Shown here piece after piece: positions 63,737-64,000 of a stretch of DNA of 64,000 nucleotides. The translations under genes were made by a program, and so were the position numbers. How positions within the stretch are numbered: position 1 is the stretch's first letter; every line of letters starts with the position of its first letter. The stretch is taken from positions 124,001-188,000 of the forward strand of contig NZ_JACCFE010000004.1 in assembly GCF_014256275.1 (NCBI RefSeq), given 5' to 3'. The notes below the pieces were generated by a model, which had not been told where the DNA came from, did no database searches, and saw only the letters and a list, made by a program, of their open reading frames with translations. The DNA is from Rhodococcus sp. 4CII (lineage in GTDB: Bacteria > Actinomycetota > Actinomycetes > Mycobacteriales > Mycobacteriaceae).

Positions 63737-64000
63737 CACCCGCGATACCTGTCCAGCATCGACGCGAAAGCTCCAGTGGAACAACCCGATACGAGAGATC
63801 GGACGATCACCCATGCCCGCACCCCACCCGCTGCCGCACAGCGACACTCACGGCGACCCCATCAGCTGATCGGTGCATTCGGGCTAAGGAAGAGCCAGTG
63901 CAGACCGTCGCATCCGCGGGACGTCGGCAACGGTTCGCGTGCGCAGGGATTCGAGCGGTCGACGCTCACCGCGGCGGAATCGGCGGCGGTGCGTGCGTCG
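63737..64000. other. No supported gene up to the window edge
   Basis: Follows the IS1380 gene and should contain its right end. GTG 63898, shortly after AAGGAAGAG, opens a frame that runs off the window, but 34 codons are too few to judge. Confidence 0.3.

Overview
The window is GC-rich DNA with actinobacterial features: GTG starts, ATGA/GTGA stop-start overlaps, leaderless promoters, HspR-like MerR and ANTAR regulators, a UPF0182 fragment, and DUF3052-, DUF2267- and Rv1733c-type proteins. A mycolate-containing genus near Rhodococcus or Gordonia fits best. The density of insertion sequences and broken genes suggests a plasmid or a genomic island, not a core chromosomal segment.

Layout. (1) 1-149 is an internally deleted scrap of a DHA2 transporter that exists intact further on. 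(2) 343-12741 is one minus-strand catabolic operon of eleven genes: [2Fe-2S] ferredoxin, CYP153-type P450, ferredoxin reductase, second P450, transglutaminase-like protein, aldehyde dehydrogenase, SDR dehydrogenase, BtrH-type protein, acyl-CoA synthetase, hotdog thioesterase and third P450. A divergent AraC-type regulator (12870-13871) faces it. The likely flow is alkyl or terpenoid substrate to terminal alcohol, aldehyde, acid, then acyl-CoA. (3) 14153-17792 holds a truncated metal-binding protein, a TetR gene cut by an IS3 remnant, and an MFS exporter, universal stress protein and thioesterase operon. (4) 17861-25609 is a nest of mobile elements: IS30 and IS110 remnants, then an ISL3 element with perfect 24-bp ends that encloses two tyrosine-recombinase genes, one of which is split by an IS3 element whose orfB is in turn split by a 438-bp palindrome-ended element. 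(5) 26223-29754 is a TetR plus ABC exporter operon ending in a deletion scar. (6) 29691-33827 is a complete dnaK-grpE-dnaJ operon, followed by an SCP2-like/alpha-beta hydrolase fusion. (7) 35880-37676 is a second IS3 copy carrying the same 438-bp element at the same codon. (8) 38051-54881 is a stress and dormancy-flavoured island: Hsp20 (one broken, one intact with an HspR-like repressor), J-domain protein, ferritin-like protein, DUF2267, DUF3052, GAF/ANTAR regulators, STAS and Rv1733c-type proteins, and many small proteins. (9) 55144-64000 has an intact ISAzo13-like element, an L,D-transpeptidase with disrupted frame, an AAA ATPase behind a strong dyad, a decayed duplicate of the STAS/Rv1733c pair, and an IS3/IS1380 fusion.

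The most unusual object is the 438-bp element (22914-23351 and 36874-37311). The two copies differ at one base and lie in opposite orientations within two clearly diverged IS3 transposase genes, at the codon of the second catalytic Asp. Numerous single-base frameshifts in regions 5, 8 and 9 mean either real decay or long-read sequencing errors; they should be checked before those genes are called dead.
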